Below, piece by piece: positions 16,994 through 25,693 of a stretch of DNA of 64,000 nt; the stretch's first letter is position 1; each line of letters opens with the position of its first letter. This DNA is from Haloarcula salinisoli (GTDB lineage: Archaea > Halobacteriota > Halobacteria > Halobacteriales > Haloarculaceae), in NCBI RefSeq assembly GCF_019599405.1, contig NZ_RKLQ01000001.1, forward strand, positions 1,302,001 through 1,366,000. The letters are read 5' to 3'. The notes under the pieces are model-generated. The model made no database searches, was not told where the DNA came from, and saw nothing but the letters and a program-made list of their open reading frames with translations. The position numbers were made by a program, and so were the translations under genes.

Positions 16994-17772
16994 TCCCCGA
17001 GTACGGCTCCGAGAAAGCCCTCGACAGCACGGTTGAACGCCGATGGCCGCTCCAGCATCGCCAGATGCGCGGCGTCGGCGACGACGGCGAACTCCCCCTG
17101 TGGAAGCTCCATAGCGAGAGCCTCGTGGTCGCTCCTGGGCGTCAGTCTGTCGTGTTCACCACACAGCGCCAGCGTCGGCGCGTCGATAGCCGAAAGCCGG
17201 CCGGTCACGTCGAACTGGTCGCAGGTCCGGAAATCCCGGCGAGTGACGCGACGGCCGACAGCGCGGAGCTGGTCCCGAGACGGGCCACGGAGTGACTCGT
17301 CGTTGGCGTGAAAGAGTCGGTCGCGTCCGTGGAGAAAGTCGACGGCTCGCTCGAAGTCGTCGTCGAGCCACGCCAGGAGACCGTCGAAGACTGGTAACGT
17401 TGCCCCAGTCCCCGCCAGAACGAGTGCGTCGGGCTGCCAGTCGGACTCAAGGGCGACCCACTGGGCGATTGCGCCCCCGAGTGAGTTGCCCACCAGCACG
17501 TCGGCGTCGGTCACGCGGGCGACGGCGACGACGTCCTCGGCGTACGCCTCGAGTGTCTCGCTGCCCGGGGTGGTCGACACGTCCTCGGAGTCACCGTGGC
17601 CACTCAGGTCCAGGGCGACAGCCGGATGGGCCGGTCCCTCGGGTCCGTACTGGTGGCTCCAGAGCCGATGTGTCCCACCACTCCCGTGGACGTAGAGCGC
17701 CCCCGGACCCGAGCCGTCGCCGGGAGCTTTCCGATAGGCCGTGGTCCGCCCGTGGTGTGCCACAGTCTCCAT
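16990..17772 (-). CDS. Alpha/beta-fold hydrolase
   Basis: 260 aa. The oxyanion motif HGSGG follows strand 3, the nucleophile elbow is GNSLGG, the acid is in CGEHDRLTP and the catalytic His in ADAAHLAMLERP. This is a full Ser-Asp-His triad. The start METVAHHG at 17772 is chosen from two close ATGs as it directly precedes the first strand. The substrate is unknown; esters, lactones or C-C bonds are all possible in this family. Confidence 0.88.
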   Translation of the reverse strand: METVAHHGRTTAYRKAPGDGSGPGALYVHGSGGTHRLWSHQYGPEGPAHPAVALDLSGHGDSEDVSTTPGSETLEAYAEDVVAVARVTDADVLVGNSLGGAIAQWVALESDWQPDALVLAGTGATLPVFDGLLAWLDDDFERAVDFLHGRDRLFHANDESLRGPSRDQLRAVGRRVTRRDFRTCDQFDVTGRLSAIDAPTLALCGEHDRLTPRSDHEALAMELPQGEFAVVADAAHLAMLERPSAFNRAVEGFLGAVLGD

Positions 17773-17890
17773 ACGCATACGTACGCGAGCCCAGTGAATA
17801 AAAGGCTCCGTGACGTACCGTTTCTGGTGTGAACCGCATTCAAGCAACTATCTGATATTCGACGCCATCTGCCGGTTATCGGCGAAAGGT

Positions 17891-17898
17891 TTATATAC
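17891..17898 (+). promoter_or_regulatory. TATA box and BRE of the cdcH operon
   Basis: ttatatac, preceded by a purine-rich BRE-like cgaaagg (17883-17889), is centred about 29 bp before ATG 17923, so the operon transcript should be leaderless or nearly so. Confidence 0.6.
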
Positions 17899-17922
17899 TT
17901 ATCGCACTTACTTGTAGTTAGC

Positions 17923-18168
17923 ATGAACACAGACCAACAGTTGTTCGACGAGATGTCCGTCCGCCGATTCGAGTACGACGACAGCGTCGTCCTCGCGGCG
18001 GACGTGGGCGTCGCCGACGACACCACCGTGGACGTCGTGGACGACACTGTGATTCTCGTCACCGGTGACGAACAGTACGAACAGCCCCTGCCCGACGAGA
18101 GCGACGCACGGGCGTTTATCAACAATGGCGTCCTCACTATCGAACTGTCAGACGAGGAGGCACACTAG
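17923..18168 (+). CDS. Small Hsp20/alpha-crystallin-like protein (DUF7127-like)
   Basis: 81 aa, acidic. It reads like a shortened alpha-crystallin domain: strands VVLAADVGVADDTTVDVVDDTVILVTG, then QYEQPLPDE and the closing NNGVLTIEL, which matches the NGVL signature of small heat-shock proteins. The long N- and C-terminal arms of Hsp20 proteins, including the IxI motif, are missing. Its stop at 18166-18168 directly abuts the ATG of the Cdc48 gene, so the two are cotranscribed. I infer an adaptor or cofactor for the ATPase; the family name is recalled with moderate certainty. Confidence 0.7.
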   Translation: MNTDQQLFDEMSVRRFEYDDSVVLAADVGVADDTTVDVVDDTVILVTGDEQYEQPLPDESDARAFINNGVLTIELSDEEAH

Positions 18169-20430
18169 ATGAAACTAACAGTCAAACCCTTAAAGCAGAA
18201 AGACGCAGGACGCGGCCTCGCGGCCATCGACCGGGCCGCCATGGACGAGATGGACCTCGAGAACGGTGATTACATCGTCCTCGAGGGCAAGAACCGCGCC
18301 GTCGCCCGCGTGTGGCCGGGCTACCCCGAGGACGACGGTAACGGTATCGTCCGCATCGACGGCCAGCTTCGCCAGGAGGCCGGCGTCGGCATCGACGACT
18401 CCGTGACCGTCGAGAAGGCCGACGTCAAGCCCGCGACCAGCGTGACCGTCGCCCTGCCCCAGAACCTCCGGGTCCGGGGCAACGTCGGCCCGATGATTCG
18501 CAACAACCTCAGCGGACAGGCCGTCACGCAGGGCCAGACCGTCCCCGTGAGCTTCGGCCTCGGACCGCTCTCCTCGATGTCCGGCCAGAAGATTCCGTTG
18601 CGAATCGCCGAGACGGCGCCGTCCGGAACCGTCGTCGTCACCGACTCGACGGAGATTCAGGTCAGCGAGAAGCCCGCCGAGCAGATACGTGAAGGCGAAG
18701 GCGCGGCCAGCCCCGAATCGCCCGACGTGACCTACGAGGACATCGGCGGCCTGGACGACGAACTCGAACAGGTCCGCGAGATGATCGAGCTGCCGATGCG
18801 CCACCCAGAGCTGTTCCAGCAGCTCGGCATCGAGCCGCCGAAAGGGGTCTTGCTCCACGGCCCGCCCGGCACCGGGAAAACCCTGATGGCGAAAGCCGTC
18901 GCCAACGAGATCGACGCGTACTTCACGACTATCTCCGGCCCGGAGATAATGTCGAAGTACTACGGCGAGAGCGAAGAGCAGCTCCGTGAGGTCTTCGAGG
19001 AGGCCGAGGAGAACTCCCCCGCTATCGTCTTCATCGACGAGATCGACTCTATCGCGCCCAAGCGCGGCGAGACCCAGGGCGACGTGGAACGTCGCGTCGT
19101 CGCCCAGCTCCTCAGCCTGATGGACGGGCTCGAGGAGCGCGGGCAGGTCATCGTCATCGGCGCGACCAACCGCGTCGACGCCATCGACCCGGCGCTGCGC
19201 CGCGGTGGCCGCTTCGACCGGGAGATCGAGATCGGCGTCCCGGACAAGGAGGGCCGCAAGGAGATCCTGCAGGTCCACACCCGCGGGATGCCCCTCTCCG
19301 AGGAGATCGACATCGACAGCTACGCCGAGAACACCCACGGCTTCGTCGGCGCCGACCTCGCCACGCTCACGAAGGAGTCGGCGATGAACGCGCTCCGGCG
19401 CATCCGCCCCGAGCTCGACCTCGAATCGGAGGAAATCGACGCCGAGGTCCTGGAGAAACTGGAGATAAGCGACGACGACGTCAAGGACGCGATGAAGGGC
19501 ATCGAGCCCTCCGCGCTCCGTGAGGTCTTCGTCGAGGTCCCCGACGTCACCTGGGACTCCGTCGGCGGACTCGAAGACACGAAAGAACGGCTCCGTGAGA
19601 CCATCCAGTGGCCCCTGGAGTACGGCTCCGTCTTCGAGGCGATGGACTTAGACGCCGCCAAGGGCGTCCTGCTGTACGGCCCGCCGGGCACGGGGAAGAC
19701 CCTGCTCGCGAAGGCCGTCGCCAACGAGGCTCAGTCGAACTTCATCTCCGTGAAGGGGCCCGAGCTGCTGAACAAGTTCGTGGGCGAGTCCGAGAAGGGC
19801 GTCCGCGAAGTGTTCGCCAAGGCCCGAGAGAACGCCCCGACGGTGGTGTTCTTCGACGAGATCGACTCCATCGCCGGCGAGCGTGGCGGTGGCCAGACCG
19901 ACTCCGGTGTCGGCGAACGGGTCGTCTCCCAGCTGCTGACCGAACTCGACGGTATCGAGGAGATGGAGGACGTGGTCGTCGTCGCGACGACGAACCGACC
20001 GGACCTCATCGACAGCGCGCTCCTGCGCCCCGGTCGCCTGGACCGCCACGTCCACGTCCCGGTCCCCGACGAGGAGGCCCGCCGGGCCATCTTCTCGGTC
20101 CACACCCGCGACAAACCGCTGGCCGACGGCGTCGACCTCAACAGTCTGGCCCGCCGGACCGACGGCTACGTCGGCGCCGACATCGAGGCCGTCTGCCGCG
20201 AGGCCTCGATGGCCGCGACTCGGGAGTTCATCAACAGCGTGGACCCCGAGGAGATCGGTGACTCGGTCTCCAACGTCCGCGTGACGATGGACCACTTCGA
20301 GCACGCGCTCTCGGAGGTCGGCCCCAGCGTCACCGACGAGACCCGCGAACGCTACGACGAGATCGAACAGCGCTTCGACACGGCCGAACCCGACCTCGAA
20401 GAGGACAAGGTCGGACGGACGTTCCAGTAG
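18169..20430 (+). CDS. cdcH: CDC48/VAT-type AAA+ unfoldase
   Basis: 753-aa hexameric ATPase that unfolds proteins, probably feeding the proteasome. An N-terminal double-psi barrel domain (residues 1-185) binds substrates or adaptors. The D1 ring has Walker A GPPGTGKT (231-238), Walker [14 protein letters not shown] and the [15 protein letters not shown] segment. The D2 ring has Walker A at 504-511, [16 protein letters not shown] and [15 protein letters not shown]. The C-terminus is acidic. Haloarchaea have several CdcH paralogues. This one heads no further genes, because three hairpins follow it. Confidence 0.96.
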   Translation: MKLTVKPLKQKDAGRGLAAIDRAAMDEMDLENGDYIVLEGKNRAVARVWPGYPEDDGNGIVRIDGQLRQEAGVGIDDSVTVEKADVKPATSVTVALPQNLRVRGNVGPMIRNNLSGQAVTQGQTVPVSFGLGPLSSMSGQKIPLRIAETAPSGTVVVTDSTEIQVSEKPAEQIREGEGAASPESPDVTYEDIGGLDDELEQVREMIELPMRHPELFQQLGIEPPKGVLLHGPPGTGKTLMAKAVANEIDAYFTTISGPEIMSKYYGESEEQLREVFEEAEENSPAIVFIDEIDSIAPKRGETQGDVERRVVAQLLSLMDGLEERGQVIVIGATNRVDAIDPALRRGGRFDREIEIGVPDKEGRKEILQVHTRGMPLSEEIDIDSYAENTHGFVGADLATLTKESAMNALRRIRPELDLESEEIDAEVLEKLEISDDDVKDAMKGIEPSALREVFVEVPDVTWDSVGGLEDTKERLRETIQWPLEYGSVFEAMDLDAAKGVLLYGPPGTGKTLLAKAVANEAQSNFISVKGPELLNKFVGESEKGVREVFAKARENAPTVVFFDEIDSIAGERGGGQTDSGVGERVVSQLLTELDGIEEMEDVVVVATTNRPDLIDSALLRPGRLDRHVHVPVPDEEARRAIFSVHTRDKPLADGVDLNSLARRTDGYVGADIEAVCREASMAATREFINSVDPEEIGDSVSNVRVTMDHFEHALSEVGPSVTDETRERYDEIEQRFDTAEPDLEEDKVGRTFQ

Positions 20431-20432
20431 GA

Positions 20433-20553
20433 CCTTTTTATCGCTCGGGTTCGCGCTTCGCGCGAACCGCTCGCGATAAAAATCTACGCTAAAAAGGCTG
20501 CCTCAGCGGGCTCCGCCCGCTTCGGCAGTGAACCGCGGCGCAAAGCGCCGCGG
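20433..20553. terminator. Three consecutive hairpins after cdcH
   Basis: A long stem (20435-20482, tttttatcgc pairing with gcgataaaaa around an inner ggttcgcg / cgcgaacc), a second (20498-20527) and a perfect 9-bp stem (20533-20553, ccgcggcgc / gcgccgcgg) follow the cdcH stop within 125 bp. They may end or stabilise the transcript. The rest of the 401-bp gap to 20831 holds no gene. A TATA-like tttataaa at 20803-20810 belongs to the next gene. Confidence 0.5.
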
Positions 20554-20831
20554 ATGCTGACCGCGTATTGCTTCCGGTCTCTTGGCTCCGTTGAATCACC
20601 GGAGAGCGTGCTTTCGGTCGATAGAACGAGAGTTTGAAGCGAGAAACCGCCGTTGGTCCCCCGCTTCACGAGCAACGTCTTTCAGTTATCTATGTCTGGT
20701 AACGAACGTTCGAGAGCCCTACGGCGCATATAATACGATTCAGGAACGGACTGACCGGTAGCACGTATCGCACATCGGACGCTATCTTTCGCTGCAGAAA
20801 GACTTTATAAACATAGTAGAAACGTCGAAAT

Positions 20832-21761
20832 ATGGACCGGAGAGAATACGTCGCCGCGACGGTGGGACTTCTGACTGCGGGTTCCGCCGGCTGTCTCCGC
20901 CTTTCGTCAGCGGACACCGGAACACCGAGCGCTAACCGGACAGCAGCGGCGGCGACCCAGACACAGACGGGGACCGCACCCGATAGAGGGGACGAAGAGA
21001 CGAACGCCCGAGCCGATACGGTTCCCGAGTGGGCTGGCTGGATTCCGGCCAGCGGACTCCAAAACAGCGGCAGATCGCTGTTCAGTATCGACGTGGAGAC
21101 GGCCGCGGCGTCGTTCCCTTCGGAGGACATCGAACGGTACGAGATAACCGACACCAGCACACGGTACGGCGGTGAGACGGAGGTCACCCGGGAGGTCTTC
21201 GTAGAGAACAGCTGGGGGAACAAAGGGGCATACGTGTACTTCGGGTCGTTCACCGAGGAAGCCGTGTTATCCTACTGGAACAAGCGGTCGCCGGACTCGG
21301 AGTACCGGGGATTCGCGATTATCTCAGACAAGATCGGTATCAGCGAGAACGTCGTCATCAATAACAAAGCCTACGACTGTCTCGACGCCAAGTACGGCGA
21401 TACGGCGGCGCTCGGGAGCCGTGAGTCCGGCTGGGAGCGGGTCCTGGCTGCGGCGGCCGGCAGCACTATCATCGAGGCACAGGCAGGCGACCTGTTCGAA
21501 CTGCGGGAATCGACACTGCAGAGTGACGTGCAGTTGAGCGCACGGACTATCGACCCAATCAGTACGGAGACCGCGAGCGTCCAGTGCTATCTCCTGTTCG
21601 ACTCGGCGTCGACGGCGTCGTCAGTGGTGCAGGACGAACAGCAACCGTTGGTGGCTGATATCACCGACAACGGCGAGACGCTGGTCTCGCTCGAACAGCA
21701 GGGCCCGATGGTCGTCGGGACCTTCGAGAGTCCGGAGTTCTACTACGGGTATCCCTGGTGA
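20832..21761 (+). CDS. Lipoprotein sharing its signal peptide with the propeller cluster
   Basis: 309 aa. The N-terminus MDRREYVAATVGLLTAGSAGC is a twin-arginine-type lipobox signal almost the same as in the five propeller genes at 24.2-31.2 kb, and even the bases before the ATG match. The mature part is different: a Thr/Ala-rich linker to residue 65, then a mixed alpha/beta region with no repeats (WAGWIPASGL..., VFVENSWGNKGAYVYFGSF). No family is recognised. It is probably monocistronic. Confidence 0.7.
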   Translation: MDRREYVAATVGLLTAGSAGCLRLSSADTGTPSANRTAAAATQTQTGTAPDRGDEETNARADTVPEWAGWIPASGLQNSGRSLFSIDVETAAASFPSEDIERYEITDTSTRYGGETEVTREVFVENSWGNKGAYVYFGSFTEEAVLSYWNKRSPDSEYRGFAIISDKIGISENVVINNKAYDCLDAKYGDTAALGSRESGWERVLAAAAGSTIIEAQAGDLFELRESTLQSDVQLSARTIDPISTETASVQCYLLFDSASTASSVVQDEQQPLVADITDNGETLVSLEQQGPMVVGTFESPEFYYGYPW

Positions 21762-21841
21762 CGACGCGTATTTCGAGCCACCGAGATTGCAGCCACGCCA
21801 GCAAGCCAGTTATTTAACGACAGCGTCCCCAGCTACTGGTA

Positions 21842-22660
21842 ATGTCCGGTTGGCTGAACACCGCTGGCGGTCACGCCGAAGAAGACCACGACGGAGAGCA
21901 CCACGAACACCGGAGTCGGTGGCCACTCATCGCAGCCATCGGCGCGGGAATGCTGTATCTCGGAGCCGGATTCTTCTTCGTCGGCCCCGACCTCGTCCCC
22001 GTATTGATTCCCGCCGGGCTCGCCGGCGTCGGAATGGTGGGGATGCTCGCTGGCCTCTTTGGCTGGGCCTACGAGGCCTTTCTCGCCCCGGCAGCCGGTC
22101 ACGGCACCGGTGGGGCCGACCTCTATACGACGACGATGATACTCTTTCTGGCCTCCGACCTGTCGACGTTCTCGGCGGGCTTTATCTACTACGCGTTCGT
22201 CCGGGCCGGCGCCTGGGAGGCGAGTCACGGGCTGCTCACGCCACTCGTGTTCATCAACACCGCCCTGCTGGTCGCCAGCAGCTTCACTATCCACTATGGC
22301 CACCACGCGCTCGAAGCGGGTGACCGCAAGAAGTTCCTCGGCTTGCTCGGTGCGACGCTGGTACTCGGCGTCGTCTTCCTCGGTGGGCAGGTCTACGAGT
22401 ACTACGAGCTGCTCGTCGTCGAAGGGTTCTCGCTGACGAGTGGCGTCCTCGGCAGCGCGTTCTACGGTCTGACTGGGCTACACGGCCTCCACGTCGCGCT
22501 GGGCGTCCTGCTCATCGCCATCGCCTTCGGCCGGTCGCTTCGTGGCGAGTACGGCCCCGGTAACGACACCGCCATCAGGACGACGTCGCTGTACTGGCAC
22601 TTCGTCGACGTGGTGTGGATCTTCCTCGTCGTCGTCCTCTACGTCGGCGCGTCTATCTGA
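21842..22660 (+). CDS. coxC: Cytochrome c oxidase subunit III
   Basis: 272-aa subunit of the aa3-type proton-pumping terminal oxidase, with seven predicted helices. The family motifs are LFLASDLSTFSAGFIYYAFVR, the TNALL-like INTALLVASSFTIHYGHHALE, GQVYEYYEL, FYGLTGLHGLHVALG and the C-terminal SLYWHFVDVVWIFLVVVLY. A His-rich N-terminus (residues 10-24) precedes helix 1. Subunits I and II are encoded about 9-12 kb away, beyond the propeller cluster, and no other oxidase gene sits next to it. Confidence 0.93.
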   Translation: MSGWLNTAGGHAEEDHDGEHHEHRSRWPLIAAIGAGMLYLGAGFFFVGPDLVPVLIPAGLAGVGMVGMLAGLFGWAYEAFLAPAAGHGTGGADLYTTTMILFLASDLSTFSAGFIYYAFVRAGAWEASHGLLTPLVFINTALLVASSFTIHYGHHALEAGDRKKFLGLLGATLVLGVVFLGGQVYEYYELLVVEGFSLTSGVLGSAFYGLTGLHGLHVALGVLLIAIAFGRSLRGEYGPGNDTAIRTTSLYWHFVDVVWIFLVVVLYVGASI

Positions 22661-22725
22661 GCGCGGCGCGGAAAACGGTTCTCGACGCGCTACCAGACGT
22701 TGGTTGCCACATCCAGCGTTCTCGG

Positions 22726-22761
22726 CTTATAATTAATCATGCTTCAATCAGTAATTATAAG
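22726..22761. promoter_or_regulatory. AT-rich palindrome upstream of the Yip1/PH operon
   Basis: Perfect 10-bp arms cttataatta / taattataag flank a 16-base spacer. Each arm contains a TATA-like core in opposite orientation. The right arm lies about 28 bp before ATG 22785, so it can serve as the operon's TATA box; the left arm may be a second, opposite promoter or half of an operator. Confidence 0.5.
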
Positions 22762-22784
22762 ATTGTAGTCGTTGGATTTAGGGT

Positions 22785-23579
22785 ATGACAAATATCCGAC
22801 GCGGGTCCCTCGTCGGGAGCGTCTTCGACGCGGTTTTCAGACCGTCCGAGTTCGTCTCGGTCCGCGAGGAGTCAGAGTTTCGCGACCGGTCGACGCTGGC
22901 GCTTCGGCTGGCCGGACTCACAGGGTTCTACCTCTGGAACGTGTTCCTGTACGCGACCCCGCTGACACTTGCTGGTATCGGATTCACTTCGACTGCGGCC
23001 GCGCCGGAGTGGTTTGCCGGCCTCACTGCTGGGGTGGTCCAGACCCCTGACACGCTCTGGCGGTTGCTCGTCGGCCTCGTACAGAACTCCGCGTTCCTGA
23101 CCATCGCGACCGGGGTCGTGCTCGTCTCCTATCACGGCTCAGTCGCCCTGGTCACCGGGCCGGGCGGGGTGTTGAAGAGCTTCCACACGGTCGTTTACAC
23201 CACGGGCGCCTACCTGGCTGCCCTCTTTACCGGGGTGATGTATCTCAGTACGACGCCGGGGCTCGGCGCGGCTGCATCGCTAGTGTTGAACCTCCAGAAG
23301 AAGGGGTTCTATCTGGTCATCGACTGGCTCGGCGCCGACGTGGGGCTCCCGGGCGGGCGGCCCGACGCCGTCGTCGTCGGAACGATATCGCCGACGGGGC
23401 AAGCGATACTGGCCCTGCTGGGCGTGGCAGCTGTCTACTTCCTGTACTCGCTGTACCTCGGTGCCCGAATCAATCACGAGATGTCACGGTCCCAGGCCAC
23501 CGCTGTGCTGACGGCAGTCGCGGCGGCCCCGGTCATCTACATCGTCGGGACGGTGCTGTACTCCACGGTGATACTATGA
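22785..23579 (+). CDS. Yip1-like membrane protein
   Basis: 264 aa with five or six hydrophobic helices. The N-terminal cytoplasmic start SVFDAVFRPSEFV...SEFRDRSTLALRLA resembles the entry to Yip1-domain proteins, and helices at about residues 40-62, 95-118, 128-150, 205-228 and 238-262 support it. No catalytic residue is seen. Its last 4 bases overlap the start of the PH-domain gene (ATGA), so the two form an operon. Confidence 0.65.
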   Translation: MTNIRRGSLVGSVFDAVFRPSEFVSVREESEFRDRSTLALRLAGLTGFYLWNVFLYATPLTLAGIGFTSTAAAPEWFAGLTAGVVQTPDTLWRLLVGLVQNSAFLTIATGVVLVSYHGSVALVTGPGGVLKSFHTVVYTTGAYLAALFTGVMYLSTTPGLGAAASLVLNLQKKGFYLVIDWLGADVGLPGGRPDAVVVGTISPTGQAILALLGVAAVYFLYSLYLGARINHEMSRSQATAVLTAVAAAPVIYIVGTVLYSTVIL

Positions 23580-24109
23580 CCACACAGGTCCACCGCGTGA
23601 ACGGTGACGCTGAGGCGGCTGAGGAGGATGACGAGGCAACCGAGGAGTCAGACCAGTGGGCGCTGCACCGCGTCCACCCCAGCACCAAGCCGGTCGCGAT
23701 TCGTTTCGTCGCGTATCTGGTCGCTGGCATCGCGGCTGTGCTCGTCTTCTTGGACAACCCCGAGCTGCTCGGAAGCCGGGACGTGACCAATATCGGACTG
23801 CTCATCACGCAAGTGCTTGTGGTGATAGCGCTCGTGCGCCAGGTGGTCAAGTTTGTCCGGCTGCGTCACACCGAGTACATCGTCACGGAGGGGATGGTGA
23901 CGATAGCCTACCAGCTGCTCGGGCGGTCGGAGACGCGCCAGGTCCCCTTCGAGCGCGTCCGCAGCCACGAGCTGCGGCAGGGTCGCATCGAGAGCCAACT
24001 CGACCTGGGCACCATCACGCTCAACCAGGGCCTCGGTGGCATCGCACTCGCCAACGTCCCGAAGCCGTTCGACGTCTACGAGAGCATCCGGGAACAGACG
24101 GAACTGTAG
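23576..24109 (+). CDS. Membrane protein with a bacterial PH (bPH2, YdbS-like) domain
   Basis: 177 aa. An acidic N-terminus is followed by two helices (about residues 42-63 and 74-93) and then a PH-like domain: HTEYIVTEGMVTIAYQLLGRSETRQVPFERVRSHELRQ and the closing LGTITLNQG...VPKPFDVYESIREQTEL. The tail of this gene is copied in degenerate form twice inside the neighbouring propeller cluster. Translationally coupled to the Yip1-like gene. Confidence 0.8.
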   Translation: MTTQVHRVNGDAEAAEEDDEATEESDQWALHRVHPSTKPVAIRFVAYLVAGIAAVLVFLDNPELLGSRDVTNIGLLITQVLVVIALVRQVVKFVRLRHTEYIVTEGMVTIAYQLLGRSETRQVPFERVRSHELRQGRIESQLDLGTITLNQGLGGIALANVPKPFDVYESIREQTEL

Positions 24110-24196
24110 TCCCTGGGCTGGGGCGGTTCGTCGCACAGAAAAATTTGCGGTCTCATAGACGCTGGTTTTATTATACGCCCAGAGTGAGTCGAAAAT

Positions 24197-25369
24197 ATGG
24201 ACCGGCGTAGCTTGCTCGCCACGACAGCCGGGTTCCTGACAGCGTCATCGGCCGGGTGTCTCCGCCTCTCGAACCAGGAGACAGCGACAGTCACGCCGTC
24301 GGAAGCGGGGACTGACACCGAGACGGAATCCGACGGGGAAAAGTCGGGCCCCAGTCCGGGCTCACCGATGTTCCAGTACGACGCTGCGAACACGGGGACG
24401 AACACGGATGAAACCGGACCGCAATCCTCCGTCGAGGTAGAGTGGTCGTACGGGGAATCCACTAGCATGCTTTCGCCGCCGGCAGTCGTCGATGGGACCG
24501 TCTACGCCGCGGACGGCGCAGAGGTGTTCGCGGCGTCGGCCGACGACGGCAACAAGCAATGGAGCTTCGATACAGAGAGTACTGTATTTTCGTCACCGGC
24601 AGTGGTCGATGGCACCGTCTACTTCGGGAGTTACGATTTCAGCCTGTACGCGGTGTCGGCTGCGGATGGCACGGAGCAATGGTCGTCCGATATTTCCGTG
24701 AGTTCGTCGCCCGCAGTGGTCGATAACACCGTCTACGTCGTGAGTGGCGAGGGTAACGTGTACGCGGTATCTGCGGGGGCCGGCTCCGAGCAATGGTCGT
24801 ACGAGACAGGGGTTGCGACTTCGTCGCCCGCAGTGGTCGATAACACCGTCTACGTCGGCTTTGCCGACGGCACCGTATCCGCGTTATCGGCGGCCGACGG
24901 TACCGAGCAATGGTCCTTCCAGACTGGAAATCCGGTGCATTCGTCGCCGGCGGTGGTGGATGGTACGGTCTACGTCGGAAGTAACGACCACCATGTGTAC
25001 GCGATATCGGCGGCGGATGGCATCGGGCAATGGTCGTACAAGACCGGGGATGCCTGGCGGTCGGATGTGAGTGCGTCGCCGGCAGTGGCCGATGGCACTG
25101 TCTATATCGGGAGTGACACCGGCAGTGTGTACGCTTTGTCGGCCGAGGACGGTACCGAGCAATGGACCTTCGAAACTGGAGATTTGGTACAGTCGTCGCC
25201 AGTAGTGGTCGACGGGACCGTCTACGTCGGGAGCGACGACAACAATCTGTACGCGTTGTCGGCTGCTGACGGCTCCGAGCAATGGTCGTATGATACTGGG
25301 AGCCGAGTCGACACGTCGCCGGTAGTGGTCGATGACACCATCTTCTTCAGCGGCGGCGCCCTGTCGTAA
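24197..25369 (+). CDS. Beta-propeller (PQQ-like) lipoprotein 1 of 5
   Basis: 390 aa. The Tat/lipobox signal ends at Cys21. A linker and a SPGSPMFQYDAANTGT entry strand follow, then eight blades marked by ...SPAVVDGTVYVGS...YALSAADGTEQW. The protein is expected outside the membrane, lipid-anchored. The family includes PQQ dehydrogenases and BamB, but these short blades lack the cofactor residues of dehydrogenases, so a binding or scaffold role is more likely. The last blade is damaged: about nine codons are missing, and TAA (25367-25369) replaces the GAA that precedes CAG-TAG in the paralogues. A TATA-like tttattata at 24167-24175 suits its start. Confidence 0.85.
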   Translation: MDRRSLLATTAGFLTASSAGCLRLSNQETATVTPSEAGTDTETESDGEKSGPSPGSPMFQYDAANTGTNTDETGPQSSVEVEWSYGESTSMLSPPAVVDGTVYAADGAEVFAASADDGNKQWSFDTESTVFSSPAVVDGTVYFGSYDFSLYAVSAADGTEQWSSDISVSSSPAVVDNTVYVVSGEGNVYAVSAGAGSEQWSYETGVATSSPAVVDNTVYVGFADGTVSALSAADGTEQWSFQTGNPVHSSPAVVDGTVYVGSNDHHVYAISAADGIGQWSYKTGDAWRSDVSASPAVADGTVYIGSDTGSVYALSAEDGTEQWTFETGDLVQSSPVVVDGTVYVGSDDNNLYALSAADGSEQWSYDTGSRVDTSPVVVDDTIFFSGGALS

Positions 25370-25693
25370 CAGTAGCCGGTCCACTGCTGTCCCGGAGTCA
25401 GTGGGGTAGCGACTGGTTGCAGTCCGCACACCGATCGAGTATCGGGCGGCGACCATGCCGAAGGTGATTGTGAACACGCTGATAGCTGCGGTTCGAGGGC
25501 GGCAGGTCAGGTATCTGTCGGGATTACTGAGGCGTCGGAAGCTCGTATCGTTGGTGAGCGGCCGTTCGAGATGAACCGTCACATCCGCGATCAGACGAAA
25601 CTGTGAGAGCCTTTTCAGAGGAGTAAAATGACCGTCTGCGCCGCTCTATTTCGTTCCCAAATTTCTTATTACAATAGTGAATCTAGAAAATTT
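25370..25693. other. Spacer between propeller genes 1 and 2 with a PH-gene tail relic
   Basis: No intact gene is seen. Bases 25556-25603 can be read as RPFEMNRHIRDQTKL-stop, which aligns with KPFDVYESIREQTEL-stop, the C-terminus of the PH-domain gene at 23576. Sequence upstream of this is only doubtfully related. The AT-rich stretch 25649-25690 probably holds the promoter of gene 2. Confidence 0.5.
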
